Numbered from the stretch's first letter, positions 44,781-54,890 are shown. The stretch is 64,000 nucleotides of DNA from Methylocystis iwaonis (GCF_027925385.1 NZ_AP027144.1:124001-188000); one strand, 5' to 3'. The notes: generated from the letters alone by a model not told the origin. Numbers and translations are program-made.

Positions 44781-46178
44781 ATGCTTTCCCGCCGCGAATT
44801 CACCGCCGCCGACGCCAACGCGATCGTCGTCGATCCCAAGCCGCTGTTCGAGATCTCGCCGTGGCTCTACATGCAATTCATGGAGCCACTTGGCGCTACT
44901 GATGGCTCGGTCGAAGCCTGTTGGGACTATGATGCCGATGACTGGCGCGAGGATTTCGTCGAAGCTATGCGCGATCTCGCTCCCGGCGCCATCCGCTTCG
45001 GGGGGCTCTTCAGCCGTTACTATAAGTGGCGCGAAGGGATCGGCCCGGCTACCAAGCGACCGCCAATGCGCAACTATGTCTGGGGCGGGTGGGAGAGGAA
45101 CCGCATCGGCACGGACGAGTTTGTCGATCTCTGCCGCCGCGTCAACGCGGAGCCGTTCTTCTGCGTGAACTTCCTCAGCGACGGGGAGAAGCGCTATGCC
45201 GCGCGCACCGGCGGCGCTAAAGAGGCGGCGGAGTGGGTGCGGTACTCGAAGCTGAAACTCTGGCAGATCGGCAACGAGACTTCGTACGGAACGGGGTGCT
45301 TCACCAGAGAGGAGGCGATCGCACACACAATCGAGTTCGCCAGGGCGATGCGGCAGGTCGATTCGTCGATCAAGCTCATCGGGTGGGGCGACCGGGGCCG
45401 TGACGGAAAGCTCTGGGCGACGGACATGGAGAAGCAGGCGGGCGAGCTCCTCGACTTCGCCGCCATCCACATGATGGGGCAGAGCCCGACGCGGCCGGAT
45501 ACGGTGCTCAAGGGGCTCCGCTATGAGCAGGACCCGGCGCGCGCGTGGGAAGAGCTCGTGGAGCTATCCGATGCGGTGGAGCGGCGCGTGGTCGAGATCG
45601 AGCAGGCGACGAAGAAGCCGATCGCGATCACAGAGGGGCACCTCAGCCTGAGCCCGCACAACACGAACCCGATCCTCTATGAGTGGCTCTCGGCGGCGTA
45701 CCACGCGCGGTCGATGAATATTTATCAGCGTCACGGCGAGCGCATCCGCATCGCCACCGCGGCCGACCTGCAAGGCAATCGCTGGACGACCACGGCGGTG
45801 ATGACGCCGACGCCGCGCGGCAGGAGCTATTTGATGCCAGCCGGGTCGATCGCGCGGCTGTTCCGCAAGCACAATGGCACGCACGGAGTGGCGGTGACGT
45901 CCGCGCCGGCGGGGCTGGACATCGCGGCGAGCCGCGCGGGCGACAAGCTGTTCCTGCATGTCGTTAACGTCCAATACAACCGGGCGGTGGAGGCGAGCTT
46001 CCCGGGAATGAAGAGCGGCCGCGTGATCGAGATCGCGCCGGAGAACCTCAGGAGCTATGTCAATCAGGATCAGCCGGACGTGTTCTGCCCGCGGGAGACG
46101 GAGTTGAAGGCGGCGTCCTGGCGATTCTCCGCAGGCTCGGTTTCAGCCGTCGAGTTGGAGCTATCGGCGGCGGGCTAA
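44781..46178 (+). CDS. GH51-type alpha-L-arabinofuranosidase
   Basis: A 465-residue intracellular glycosidase of family GH51. The N-terminal barrel has FEISPWLYMQFMEPLGATDGSVEACWDYD, the RFGGLFSRYYKWREGIGPATKRP block, the acid/base Glu in LWQIGNETSYG and the nucleophile Glu in AITEGHLSL. The C-terminal beta domain ends SAGSVSAVELELSA. Such enzymes release arabinose from plant oligosaccharides. ATG 44781 is preferred; 44745 is possible. The gene is complete but lies exactly between two IS6 elements, with the next IS beginning three bases after its stop, suggesting import by IS6-mediated transfer. No sugar transporter or catabolic genes are nearby. Confidence 0.85.
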   Translation: MLSRREFTAADANAIVVDPKPLFEISPWLYMQFMEPLGATDGSVEACWDYDADDWREDFVEAMRDLAPGAIRFGGLFSRYYKWREGIGPATKRPPMRNYVWGGWERNRIGTDEFVDLCRRVNAEPFFCVNFLSDGEKRYAARTGGAKEAAEWVRYSKLKLWQIGNETSYGTGCFTREEAIAHTIEFARAMRQVDSSIKLIGWGDRGRDGKLWATDMEKQAGELLDFAAIHMMGQSPTRPDTVLKGLRYEQDPARAWEELVELSDAVERRVVEIEQATKKPIAITEGHLSLSPHNTNPILYEWLSAAYHARSMNIYQRHGERIRIATAADLQGNRWTTTAVMTPTPRGRSYLMPAGSIARLFRKHNGTHGVAVTSAPAGLDIAASRAGDKLFLHVVNVQYNRAVEASFPGMKSGRVIEIAPENLRSYVNQDQPDVFCPRETELKAASWRFSAGSVSAVELELSAAG

Positions 46179-46946
46179 CGGGCTCTGGTGCAAATTGTGG
46201 AAACGGCCATGCGATGTAGGATGCGTCATAGCGTTGGGATCAGGCAGCGAGCACCGCGCTCCAGATTTCCGGCGAGGCTTTTCCCGCGGTTCCAATTTGA
46301 ATTGACCTTTCCTGATGCGATGCATGAGTTCGACGCCCGCGATGGTGATCGCGGCGTGTCTGAAGCGCTTGAACCCGAGCATCGGGCTCAAACGCAGCTT
46401 GACGGAGTGGTGATCCTGTTCAATGAGATTGTTCAGATATTTGGAAGATCGAATACGCATGCGCTGGCCGCCTTGACGCTGCGCCAGTAGTTCACGCGCC
46501 GCGCGATGCGACGCCTGATATGCGTCGAGCGTGATTTTCTGCGGCAAGCGTCCGTGCTTCGCGAAGGCGCGACGGAAAAACGCTTTGGCGGCGGCGACGG
46601 CTCGCTTGGCGCGCAGCAAAAAATCCACGGTCTTTCCCGCTTTGTCGACGGCGCGGTAGAGATAGGTCCAACGGCCCTTGATCTTGACGTAGGTCTCGTC
46701 GACGCGCCAGGAGCCGCCGGCCGGGCGCGCGAAGCGGTTCCAGCGCTTTTCGAACTCGGGGACATAGCGCTGAACCCAGCGCATGATGGTCGTATGAGCA
46801 AGCGACAAGCTACGTTCGGCCATCATTTCCATGAGATCTCGGAAACTGAGCTTGTATCGCAGATACCAGCGCACGCAGAGAATGATGATCTCGCGCTCGA
46901 AATGGCGGCCCTTGAAAAGCTCGTCGACGCTCAGCATCAAAATCAC
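46161..46946 (-). CDS. IS6-family transposase
   Basis: A 261-residue DDE transposase of the IS6 family: FKGRHFEREIIILCVRWYLRYKLSFRDLMEMMAERSLSLAHTTIMRW N-terminal HTH, first Asp in SWRVDETYVKIKGRW, second in ITLDAYQASHRAA, and Glu in YLNNLIEQDHHSVKLRLSPMLGFKRF. It appears functional. The coding frame reads through the left terminal repeat and ends 18 bases outside the element, within the last codons of the arabinofuranosidase gene on the other strand. Confidence 0.92.
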   Translation of the reverse strand: MILMLSVDELFKGRHFEREIIILCVRWYLRYKLSFRDLMEMMAERSLSLAHTTIMRWVQRYVPEFEKRWNRFARPAGGSWRVDETYVKIKGRWTYLYRAVDKAGKTVDFLLRAKRAVAAAKAFFRRAFAKHGRLPQKITLDAYQASHRAARELLAQRQGGQRMRIRSSKYLNNLIEQDHHSVKLRLSPMLGFKRFRHAAITIAGVELMHRIRKGQFKLEPREKPRRKSGARCSLPDPNAMTHPTSHGRFHNLHQSPLARRR

Positions 46947-47001
46947 CCGGCCCAGCTAACCCTGCCGACTATGCCCCGTTCACTCCCTTCGCACCAGAGC
47001 C
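46181..47001 (-). mobile_element. IS6-family insertion sequence, apparently intact
   Basis: Terminal repeats GGCTCTGGTGCAAATTGTGG (46181) and, inverted, GGCTCTGGTGCGAA (ending 47001) bound an 821-bp element with a full transposase. The eight flanking bases on the two sides (GGCTAACG and GGCGACAG) are not identical, so no target duplication is visible, which suggests recombination after insertion. The remnant at 38520 shares this terminal repeat. Confidence 0.88.
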
Positions 47002-47071
47002 GGCGACAGCGCGGATTTCTCAATTTAAATGTGCTACTAGATCCTGTTCACAGGGGCGCATAGGGAGACGC

Positions 47072-50000
47072 ATGTCTGATATAGTGACTGAACCTTTGCT
47101 GTTCGTCGGCATCGGCGCTTCCGCGGGTGGTCTCGATGCGCTCAAGACGCTCCTTCCCGCATTGCCAGGCGACAGCGGCATCGTTTTTGTTATCGTCGTT
47201 CATTTGAGCCCTGACCAGCCGAGCCTCATGGCGGAGGTCCTGACTCCCTTTTCTCCCATGCCGATCACTCAGGTAGCCGAGGAACTCGTCGTCGAGCCGA
47301 ACCATATCTACGTTATTCCGCCCGGAAAGGATCTCTCTTTCGTAGACGGTCGCCTTCGACCTTCGAAAATCGATCGGCGCAAGCAGGAGCGATCGGCGAT
47401 TGATCATTTTTTCGAAACGATGGCGAAGGTCCACAGCGACCGTTGCGTCGGCGTCATTCTCTCGGGAACCGGGGCGGACGGCAGTTACGGGGTGCGGATC
47501 ATCAAGGAATTCGGGGGGTTCACAATCGCACAGGAGCCGAGCGAATCGCAATTCGGTTCCATGCCCCAGAGCGCGATCGCAACCGGACTCGTGGATCTCG
47601 TTCTGCCGGTCGAAGAGATGCCGGCGCACATTATGCGTCTCGCGACAACGCGACCGCGAATCGAGCTTCCAGACAGTCCAGACGCGATAGAAAAACACAG
47701 TGATCGCCAATTCCTTCAGGAGATTCTCACCGAAGTTCGAGCGCGCACAAATATCGATTTCTCCCAGTACAAGCATTCGACCGTGGCCCGCAGGATACGA
47801 CGTCGAATGCAGCTCAATCAGAAAGAGCTTCTCGAAGACTATCTCCAATTCCTGCGCAGCGATCCATACGAAGCCAGCTTGCTCGCGGAGGAGTTTCTTA
47901 TCACCGTTACGCAATTTTTTCGTGACGCCGACGTTTTCGTCTATCTCCAGAAAGAGATCGTTCCCGAACTGTTCAAGGGGAAGACATCCGCCGACACTAT
48001 CCGCGTGTGGTCGGTCGGATGCGCAACGGGTGAGGAAGCCTACAGTCTCGCGATGCTGCTGCTCGAGCATGCAGGACTCGTCACCGATCCGCCCCGTATC
48101 GAGATTTTCGCGACAGATCTTCACGAGCCGTCGCTACGCCTTGCGCGTGATGGCTATTATCCCGAATCGATCGACGTGGAGATCCCTCCGGAGCGTCTGC
48201 GACGGTTCTTCGTCAAGGAAGACAGCGGCTATCGAATCCGGAAAGAAGTGCGGGAAGTCGTCGTCTTTGCGGTTCACAATCTGCTGCGTGATCCCCCTTT
48301 TTCGCGGCTACACCTTATCGTTTGCCGTAACCTCTTGATCTATCTTCAACGTAATTTGCAACACGACGTCATCGACCTTTTTCATTACGCGCTCAGGCCT
48401 GAAGGGTTACTTCTTCTCGGTCCGTCCGAATCCATGGATCGAGGCGGGCTTTTCCATCTGGAGAGCAAACAGCATTGTCTGTACCGCCGCCGTAATGTGC
48501 CGGCGCCGGAGCCGAAGCTACCAGTGTTTCCGCAGACGTTGCGACGCTACGGCTCCGTCGAGGCTGCAAACTCGCGAGTCGAAGGAGCCGGAAGCTACGG
48601 CGTGCTACACCAGAAAATTGTCGAGCGTTTTGCGCCGCCGAGCATCCTTGTCGATCAGGATTTTCGTCTTGTGCATGCGTCTGAACGCGCCGGCCGATAT
48701 TTGCGTATCCCCGGAGGCGAACTTTCGGGGAGCGTTTTCAGGCTCGCGCGCGAGGAATTATGCGTAGAATTGCGCGCGGCGTTACACGCCGCGGTCGAAC
48801 ACGGCGAAAGCCGTAGGACAGGGCCTATTCCGATCCAGATTGAAGGCAGGCCAAAACAAGTCGTTCTCTATGTTCAGCCCTCTACGGGCGCCGACCTCGG
48901 CAACCTGAATATGGTCATTTTCCTCGAGTCCGAAGCGTCCGAAGGAGTGCCAGCCGTCCCATTAAGTCAAGACGCAGCGGAGGCGCGCGCCGAACTCGAA
49001 GAAACCAAAGACCGTCTGCATACGGTCATTGAGCAATATGAGACCTCTCAAGAGGAAATGCGGGCGACCAACGAAGAGCTGCAATCCGTCAATGAGGAGC
49101 TACGCTCCACGATGGAGGAGTTGGAGACCAGCAAGGAAGAACTGCAGTCGATGAACGAGGAGCTGCAGACGGTCAATCAGGAGAACCGAGACAAAGTTGA
49201 AGCGCTGAGCCAGCTCACCAGCGATCTGCAGAACCTGATGGCGGCGACGGAGATCGCAACTCTCTTTCTAGACAAGGATTTGCGCATTATGCGCGCGACG
49301 CCGCGAGCGCAGGGGCTGCTCAATATTCGCACGAGCGACCAGGGGCGTCCGTTCGCGGAATTGCGCCATGGCTTTGGATACGACGTTCTCGACCAGGATG
49401 CGATGCGAGTCCTCGAAACGCTGACGCCCGTTGAGCGCGAGATCCAGAGTCGGGGGGGCGAATGGTATCTTAGCCGGGTCAATCCTTACCGATCCTCCTC
49501 CGACGAGGCGCAAGGAGTCGTCATCACTCTGGTGGACATCACTCAGCTCAAGAAAGTGGAGTTCGACGCGCGGAACAGCGAGGAAATCTTCCGGGTCCTC
49601 GTGGCTGCTTACGCCCAGACAGTCTGGACCGCCGACGCCGAGGGCAAGGTTGTCGAGGACTCGCCGAGCTGGCGAGCGTTCACCGGTCAATCTGCAATGG
49701 AAAGACGGGGAGAAGGGTGGCTCGACGCGGTGCACCCCGACGACCGGACGGCATTCCTCTCTGAATGGCGCCGCCGCATGAAGACGCACCAGCCACTTGA
49801 AGCCGAATTTCGCATGCGACAGAAAAGCGGCGATTGGCGCTGGACCCAGATACGCGCCGCACCTTTGAGTTCGGAGACCGGCGCCCTTCGCGGCTGGGTC
49901 TGCATGAACACGGATATCACGGAAAAGCGACTTGCGGAGAACTCCCGGCGTGAGGCGGAGATGTTGCGCGAGGCAGACAGGCGGAAAGACGAATTTCTGG

Positions 50001-51094
50001 CGATGCTTGGACACGAGCTGCGCAATCCGCTCACGCCGCTTCGCAACGCGTTGGCGATCATCGAAAGACGGCTGCCGCAAGACCCAGAGTTTCGGCGCCT
50101 GGAGGAGATCTGCGAACGTCAGTTGACGCATCTCGCGCGACTTGTGGACGACCTGTTGGACATCGCCAAGATCAGGTCGGGCGAGGGGATGAATCTCACA
50201 AAGGAGCGGGTCGATCTTGGCGAAGTCCTCAAGGCGGCGCTGTCCACGGTCAAATCTTCGATCGATCAGCGCGGCCAGGAACTTGCCATTGAACAAGATT
50301 CGCAGCCGCTCTTCGTCGATGGCGACGAAGTGCGGCTCGTTCAGATTCTTACGAACCTGCTCGACAACGCGAATAAATACACGCAGGAAAAGGGTCGAAT
50401 TTGGGTAGCCTTGCGGCGGGACGGCGGCGACGCGTTCTTGTCGGTGGCGGATAATGGGATCGGGATCGCGGCGGAGACTTTGCCTCAAGTCTTCAACTTC
50501 TTCATGCGAGCTGATCCTTCTTCTCAAAACCGGATCGGCGGCCTCGGCCTCGGCCTCTCATTGGTGCAGCGTCTCGTCGAACTGCACGGAGGCTCCGTCA
50601 TCGCGAGAAGCGAGGGGCCCGGTAAAGGAGCGGAGTTCATCGTACGACTGCCGCTCTCAAATTCGGGTGAAGAGAAGGTCGAGCCTCCGCGCGGAGGCTC
50701 GATTGCCGACAAGCCTGGCGTAGCTCGACGCATCCTTCTCGTTGAAGACAATTCCGACGTGGCAGAGACGTTGAAGTGCGTGCTGGAGCTTGATGGCCAT
50801 CAGGTCTTCCTGGCGCGTGACGGACAAAGCGCCTTGAAGACCGCGGCCGAGAAGCGTCCTGATATTGTCCTGCTCGATATCGGCCTGCCTGATATCACGG
50901 GATACGAAGTCGCAAGACATCTGCGCGCTGATCCCGCGACGGCGAATGCCACGCTGATGGCCATCACCGGACATGGTACGCCCTCGGACGTCACTCATGC
51001 AAAGGAAGCGGGAATCGATCACCATCTGGTGAAGCCGGTGGAGATATCGGCCCTCCTGGCGCTCATTAACGATGTTCAGCCAACCCGCCGATAG
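47072..51094 (+). CDS. CheB/CheR-PAS hybrid histidine kinase with receiver
   Basis: A 1340-residue hybrid. A CheB-type methylesterase domain (about 5-190) has GIGASAGGLDAL, the His of VVHLSPDQPSL and the Asp of SGTGADGSYG. A CheR-type methyltransferase domain (about 205-470) has WSVGCATGEEAYSLAML and CRNLLIYL. A coiled coil rich in Glu/Gln (about 630-715: NEELQSVNEELRSTMEELETSKEEL) and PAS domains lead to HisKA (His near 980 in MLGHELRNPL), HATPase (TNLLDNANKYTQ, DNGIGIA, GGLGLGLSL) and a C-terminal receiver (Asp near 1268, IVLLDIGLPD). ATG 47072 has GGGAG. It is soluble, so the stimulus is cytoplasmic; partner proteins are unknown. Confidence 0.92.
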   Translation: MSDIVTEPLLFVGIGASAGGLDALKTLLPALPGDSGIVFVIVVHLSPDQPSLMAEVLTPFSPMPITQVAEELVVEPNHIYVIPPGKDLSFVDGRLRPSKIDRRKQERSAIDHFFETMAKVHSDRCVGVILSGTGADGSYGVRIIKEFGGFTIAQEPSESQFGSMPQSAIATGLVDLVLPVEEMPAHIMRLATTRPRIELPDSPDAIEKHSDRQFLQEILTEVRARTNIDFSQYKHSTVARRIRRRMQLNQKELLEDYLQFLRSDPYEASLLAEEFLITVTQFFRDADVFVYLQKEIVPELFKGKTSADTIRVWSVGCATGEEAYSLAMLLLEHAGLVTDPPRIEIFATDLHEPSLRLARDGYYPESIDVEIPPERLRRFFVKEDSGYRIRKEVREVVVFAVHNLLRDPPFSRLHLIVCRNLLIYLQRNLQHDVIDLFHYALRPEGLLLLGPSESMDRGGLFHLESKQHCLYRRRNVPAPEPKLPVFPQTLRRYGSVEAANSRVEGAGSYGVLHQKIVERFAPPSILVDQDFRLVHASERAGRYLRIPGGELSGSVFRLAREELCVELRAALHAAVEHGESRRTGPIPIQIEGRPKQVVLYVQPSTGADLGNLNMVIFLESEASEGVPAVPLSQDAAEARAELEETKDRLHTVIEQYETSQEEMRATNEELQSVNEELRSTMEELETSKEELQSMNEELQTVNQENRDKVEALSQLTSDLQNLMAATEIATLFLDKDLRIMRATPRAQGLLNIRTSDQGRPFAELRHGFGYDVLDQDAMRVLETLTPVEREIQSRGGEWYLSRVNPYRSSSDEAQGVVITLVDITQLKKVEFDARNSEEIFRVLVAAYAQTVWTADAEGKVVEDSPSWRAFTGQSAMERRGEGWLDAVHPDDRTAFLSEWRRRMKTHQPLEAEFRMRQKSGDWRWTQIRAAPLSSETGALRGWVCMNTDITEKRLAENSRREAEMLREADRRKDEFLAMLGHELRNPLTPLRNALAIIERRLPQDPEFRRLEEICERQLTHLARLVDDLLDIAKIRSGEGMNLTKERVDLGEVLKAALSTVKSSIDQRGQELAIEQDSQPLFVDGDEVRLVQILTNLLDNANKYTQEKGRIWVALRRDGGDAFLSVADNGIGIAAETLPQVFNFFMRADPSSQNRIGGLGLGLSLVQRLVELHGGSVIARSEGPGKGAEFIVRLPLSNSGEEKVEPPRGGSIADKPGVARRILLVEDNSDVAETLKCVLELDGHQVFLARDGQSALKTAAEKRPDIVLLDIGLPDITGYEVARHLRADPATANATLMAITGHGTPSDVTHAKEAGIDHHLVKPVEISALLALINDVQPTRR

Positions 51095-51316
51095 ATAAGA
51101 GCGTCGCGAGACTTTTTCGCTCGGTTAGCGCGGCGCTACCGTTAGCAGCCTGACGTCCGCGTAGCAGCCTTGCTAAGCACAGTCCCCAATAGAGAAGGAC
51201 CAGCCTTTCCATTATCGTGCACAAATCGATGGGCTGCATAGAATAAGCCCCGGGCAACTCCCCAACTTGGCGCCGCGGGATGCAGCGGTCTCTGTTCTCC
51301 ATGAAGGGACAAAACG

Positions 51317-51517
51317 ATGCCTACGAATCCAGCGTGGCGCTATTACGAAGGTGACGACGTCCTACAGCAGCTGATCAGGGACGGCGTGCCGATCACGGTC
51401 GAAAATTACATATCGGCGGTATGGCGGTCGGAGCTGCCTGAAAGCCTCACCCCTGAAAGCGCGGAGTTTCTCGCTGATTTGTCCAAATATGAGAAGAGTA
51501 TGCGCGAGCACGTTTAA
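51317..51517 (+). CDS. Hypothetical small protein
   Basis: A 66-residue protein (MPTNPAWRYYEGDDVLQQLIRDGVPITVENYISAVWRSELPES...) with a good ribosome site (GAAGGGA, 9 bases before ATG). It is acidic and mostly helical; no family is recognised with certainty. It stands alone downstream of the hybrid kinase on the same strand. Confidence 0.65.
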   Translation: MPTNPAWRYYEGDDVLQQLIRDGVPITVENYISAVWRSELPESLTPESAEFLADLSKYEKSMREHV

Positions 51518-51593
51518 ATCCGACGGGCGCGGGCAAGCGACCCCTTCCGCCCAATCGGGAATGGAGACGGGCGCAAAGACGCCCGCCTGAAGT

Positions 51594-52751
51594 TCAGCTG
51601 AAACTCGACCAGGAAGAGGCAGCCTCCTGCTTGCGATCGGTCGTCGCCGGCTTCCTCCCCTGGCTCCCCACACGATCGACCGCTGACACGACCTGGTCTG
51701 GCGCGGTATGGTGCGCCATGTGGCCGGCGCCAGGGATCACGATAAGTTCGCTTTGCGGCACCTCATCGTGGAAGCGCTTCGACTGGCGATCGATATCGAC
51801 CATCTTGTCGCCATCTCCCACCAGGATGATGATCGGGAGCTTCAGCTCGCCATAGCGCGCTTCCAGCTTCATCGCCGAGGCCACCATCAGAACGCTGTCC
51901 TCCGCTTCCGCGCCAATTTGGACCGGGCGCGCAGCGAAGGAATTGGGGAAACCCTTCTCAAATCGCTGCGTAACCGGCGCTGGCGAAAAGAGCCACCTCA
52001 AAACGCCCGGCAGGAAAAGCCGCGTGAGCGGCGGCGTGATCGTGTAGCGCATGATGTCGCCAAGTCCGGGGATAGCCGCAAAGGACATGAAGAACACATC
52101 CGCTCGCGCCGTCGGATAGTAATAGCCCGCGATCAGCACCAGCCCTTCGACCAGCGCCGGATATTGGAGCGCGAGGTCCAGGGCGATGAGCGACGCGAAA
52201 GAATGGGCGACGACCGTCACATGTTCGACTGCGAGCTGCGAAAACGCCTTCTGCAACAACTCCGCATAGGCGCTCGGCGTCCAAACACGATGGGGTCTCT
52301 CGCTGTACCCAAAGCCTGGCCTGTCGAAGACGATGACCCTGTAGCGCTCCGCAAGCTTGTCGACGATGCCGCTCAGCAGGAAATCCTCCGCCAGCGTGAG
52401 ATTGCCGTGTACGAGAGTCACGACATCGCCCTTGCCCTTGTCGATGTAGTGCAGGCGCATGCCGTCGACGTTGATAAACTGACCAATTGGCGGATGCTCC
52501 ATTTCGTCCTGGCGCGTTTTGCGGATATTGTAATAGGCGAGCGCGCCCATCGCAGCCGCGACACCAAGCGCGGCCGAACCGAGGACAGAAGGACGACTCC
52601 AACTCGGCCGGGCTCCTCCAGTAAGCGCGGACCCGGCGCGCGCTACCGCGTTCTTGACAGGCCCACGTCGATCGAACCACTCCGAAACACCGGCCCCGAC
52701 TGCGGACGCTGAGTCGGTCACGTCTTTTTGAATCGATTTCATTAAGCCCAT
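51594..52751 (-). CDS. Alpha/beta hydrolase with N-terminal membrane anchor
   Basis: A 385-residue hydrolase. The N-terminal part (about 1-70) has a hydrophobic segment LGSAALGVAAAMGALAYY acting as a membrane anchor. The fold shows VTLVHGNLTLAEDF (oxyanion-hole region), VIVFDRPGFGYSE, nucleophile Ser in VVAHSFASLIAL (usual GxSxG varied), acid Asp in ILVGDGDKMVD and His in PGAGHMAHH. ATG 52751 has an AGGAG site; the longer frame to 52931 is rejected. It resembles haloalkane- or epoxide-hydrolase-like esterases; substrate unknown. Confidence 0.85.
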   Translation of the reverse strand: MGLMKSIQKDVTDSASAVGAGVSEWFDRRGPVKNAVARAGSALTGGARPSWSRPSVLGSAALGVAAAMGALAYYNIRKTRQDEMEHPPIGQFINVDGMRLHYIDKGKGDVVTLVHGNLTLAEDFLLSGIVDKLAERYRVIVFDRPGFGYSERPHRVWTPSAYAELLQKAFSQLAVEHVTVVAHSFASLIALDLALQYPALVEGLVLIAGYYYPTARADVFFMSFAAIPGLGDIMRYTITPPLTRLFLPGVLRWLFSPAPVTQRFEKGFPNSFAARPVQIGAEAEDSVLMVASAMKLEARYGELKLPIIILVGDGDKMVDIDRQSKRFHDEVPQSELIVIPGAGHMAHHTAPDQVVSAVDRVGSQGRKPATTDRKQEAASSWSSFS

Positions 52752-52993
52752 GATTTTCTCCTCTGCTCGAATGCGCTTAACGCGCCCGGCCCGACGTAGT
52801 TTCAAACTACCGTTGTGAAATGGGCGCCGCGCGTCATTAGGCTCGATGACGATGTTCGACGAACTCGTGCTCGGAGTTTGCTGATCGTGCTCGCGTTCCA
52901 TAGACCGTGAAGGGAGCCGCGCGGCTGTCAAGCATAAGAACGGGTCAGCTATACGCGAAGCGGAACAATCGGTATCAAGCGAGAGGAGCGCGC

Positions 52994-53419
52994 ATGAGCC
53001 GGCATTGGTGGACTTGGCTTGGGTACACTGTGATTTTCCTGTTGATATGTACAGGGCATGTCGCGTGGTTCCTCGCTACTTATGAACCTGAGATCGGGTC
53101 GCGTTTTGGTGCAGCCGTGACATGCTTGGGAGTCATTGTGACCGCACGGCCATTCTTTCGGACGGGCCTCCAGGAAACCGTCGATCGCCAGTTGCCAACT
53201 GGCTTGCTCGACGCCGTCAGCCCTTCGCCTCAGGCTCCCTCGTCGGGTTACTCTTCACGTCAATTTTTGCAGCGGAAGCGAGCGGAACACAAACTTGTGC
53301 GCCGGGGCGTTGTGCATGACGTTATTGCCGAGAGGGTCGTCGGCGTCGCCGTCATCCTACTTGGGACACTGACGCACGGTTATGGTGACTTGGCGCTGAA
53401 GTGGATGGTCGAAAGGTAG
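52994..53419 (+). CDS. Hypothetical membrane protein
   Basis: A 141-residue protein with N-terminal transmembrane helices (about 5-27, WWTWLGYTVIFLLICTGHVAWFL, and about 32-50) and a third hydrophobic segment near the C-terminus (about 112-130, VVGVAVILLGTLTHGYG). The middle is basic and polar. ATG 52994 has GAGAGGAG at good distance. No family recognised. Confidence 0.6.
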   Translation: MSRHWWTWLGYTVIFLLICTGHVAWFLATYEPEIGSRFGAAVTCLGVIVTARPFFRTGLQETVDRQLPTGLLDAVSPSPQAPSSGYSSRQFLQRKRAEHKLVRRGVVHDVIAERVVGVAVILLGTLTHGYGDLALKWMVER

Positions 53420-53531
53420 GCCAGCTCTGATCTTCATGCCCGCTCCCATCCTTCGTAATCGCCTATAGAAGCGTATAGTCGTGCTTTGCGCCACCGAGCG
53501 GCGTTTGGCGTATGGACGAGAACCTCGGCAT

Positions 53532-53873
53532 TTAATGGCCCTTGTCAAAGGGGCAAAGTTTCTCAAGCATATTAGGTCCGGAGTGTAGCAACGTAAATGT
53601 ATTTATGCCCGCCTCTCCGGGAGAGGCTTTGGCCAAGTCGACGAGTATATCAGGTATTTTTTTGATAGCATCCTGTTGAATCTCTCGCAGCCCCTCATCT
53701 TTCGAGGGCCAAGGCTCCATTCCAGTTGGCAAACGCCACCCCGGGTGCGGGTCGTAGACGATCGCGCTCACAGCTGCCACAAGGATTTGTTGCACTTGCT
53801 CGGGCACCCTGACGCCGCTTTGCTTCTGCCACTCCCTAATTTCTTTTCGTATTTGTTCTGTGATGTCAGACAT
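53532..53873 (-). CDS. Hypothetical protein
   Basis: A 113-residue protein (MSDITEQIRKEIREWQKQSGVRVPEQVQQILVAAVSAIVYDPHPGW...), amphipathic helical N-terminus followed by a Trp/Pro-rich segment (PTGMEPWPSKDEG). ATG 53873 is chosen because coding character begins there; the ribosome site is weak. No family recognised. Confidence 0.5.
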   Translation of the reverse strand: MSDITEQIRKEIREWQKQSGVRVPEQVQQILVAAVSAIVYDPHPGWRLPTGMEPWPSKDEGLREIQQDAIKKIPDILVDLAKASPGEAGINTFTLLHSGPNMLEKLCPFDKGH

Positions 53874-54403
53874 GCCTGCACCCAAGCATTGGCGGTTGGC
53901 CTCATTATCGCGGCGGTGTCGTCTAAAGCAGAGATTGGTCGCTTGAATTTCCGTAGGATAGATATAGGTTTCAACCTTGCTCGCGCCAAGTGCGGGGAGG
54001 GCGCATCCCTCGAACGCTGAAGTGGTCCGCAGCGAAGTCCGCGCTGCCTTCTTTGGCTGTAATCGGGAATGCAATTTGACGGCTCCGCGAGAGGACGAGT
54101 CTTCACGCGTCTCCTAATCGCCGAATGCTGCGGTTCTTTTGACGAGTGCTGCGCGGACATCGACTGGTCGAACGCTCGTTTCAGCAGATCCGCAGTGGGC
54201 GCTGGTAAGACGTTTCGGAAAGTGCCCCACAGATGCCGCGGTGGCCTGGCTCTCTCCTCATCTGCCGGGGGCGAGGGCGGTTCTCTTCGGCAATGCTTTC
54301 TTTAGGAACGGCGCTAATCGAGAGCACTTTGCGCAGCCCCGAACGCGGTCGTCCTGAATCTCATGAATTTCAACGGCGATCTCAGATTCGCCGATCCGGA
54401 AGT
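53874..54403. other. Intergenic region, nothing recognised
   Basis: About 530 bases with only short overlapping frames of poor coding character on both strands. No mobile-element end, tRNA or clear regulatory site was found. Confidence 0.4.
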
Positions 54404-54616
54404 TCATAATCCTAGGCGTAGCCGAACGGATTCGGCCAACTCCTCGGCAAAGCGAAGCGTAGATCGCAGGGCAGCTACTTCATTCCGCTCCGCACTTCCT
54501 TCATCCTGCACCGCGATCGGAAATTCCATCCTACCCCCGCTAGCCTGCGCCCGAACGCTAAAAAGCAATCTTCCGTTTGGATGCTGCTCGATATTCGCTA
54601 TTTGGATATCGGCCAT
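54404..54616 (-). CDS. Hypothetical small protein
   Basis: A 70-residue protein (MADIQIANIEQHPNGRLLFSVRAQASGGRMEFPIAVQDEG...AEELAESVRLRLGL). ATG 54616 follows AGAGGTG at the right spacing. A short beta-rich N-terminal half is followed by an Ala/Leu/Arg helix. No family recognised; it is preferred over the opposite-strand open frame 54363-54698, which lacks a ribosome site. Confidence 0.55.
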   Translation of the reverse strand: MADIQIANIEQHPNGRLLFSVRAQASGGRMEFPIAVQDEGSAERNEVAALRSTLRFAEELAESVRLRLGL

Positions 54617-54890
54617 GGGTCACCTCTTAGGGATATTTGTCGGCGTGCGCACGCTCGCCTTAATGAGACACTACCAGCCGGGCCCTTTCAGCGTCTAGAC
54701 GTGTTTGTGCCGAAAGCCCTTATGGCCGGCCTTGAGGTAAAACGGATTGCGCCTCAATATGTAGCACCTTGACGCATATGAACAAATGCCCGTCGACTCA
54801 CGGGGCTTCTGTGAGGGATTTATTCGCGCGTCGGCGGGGATCGCCGGCGTCTCCAGGCCAGGCTGCGGCGTATCCAGAAATGGGGCTCTA

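Noticed and set aside
44706..46180. Composite IS6 transposon carrying the arabinofuranosidase
   Set aside because: The flanking IS6 elements have different terminal repeats and divergent transposases, and no 8-base target duplication is visible, so a true composite element is not supported.
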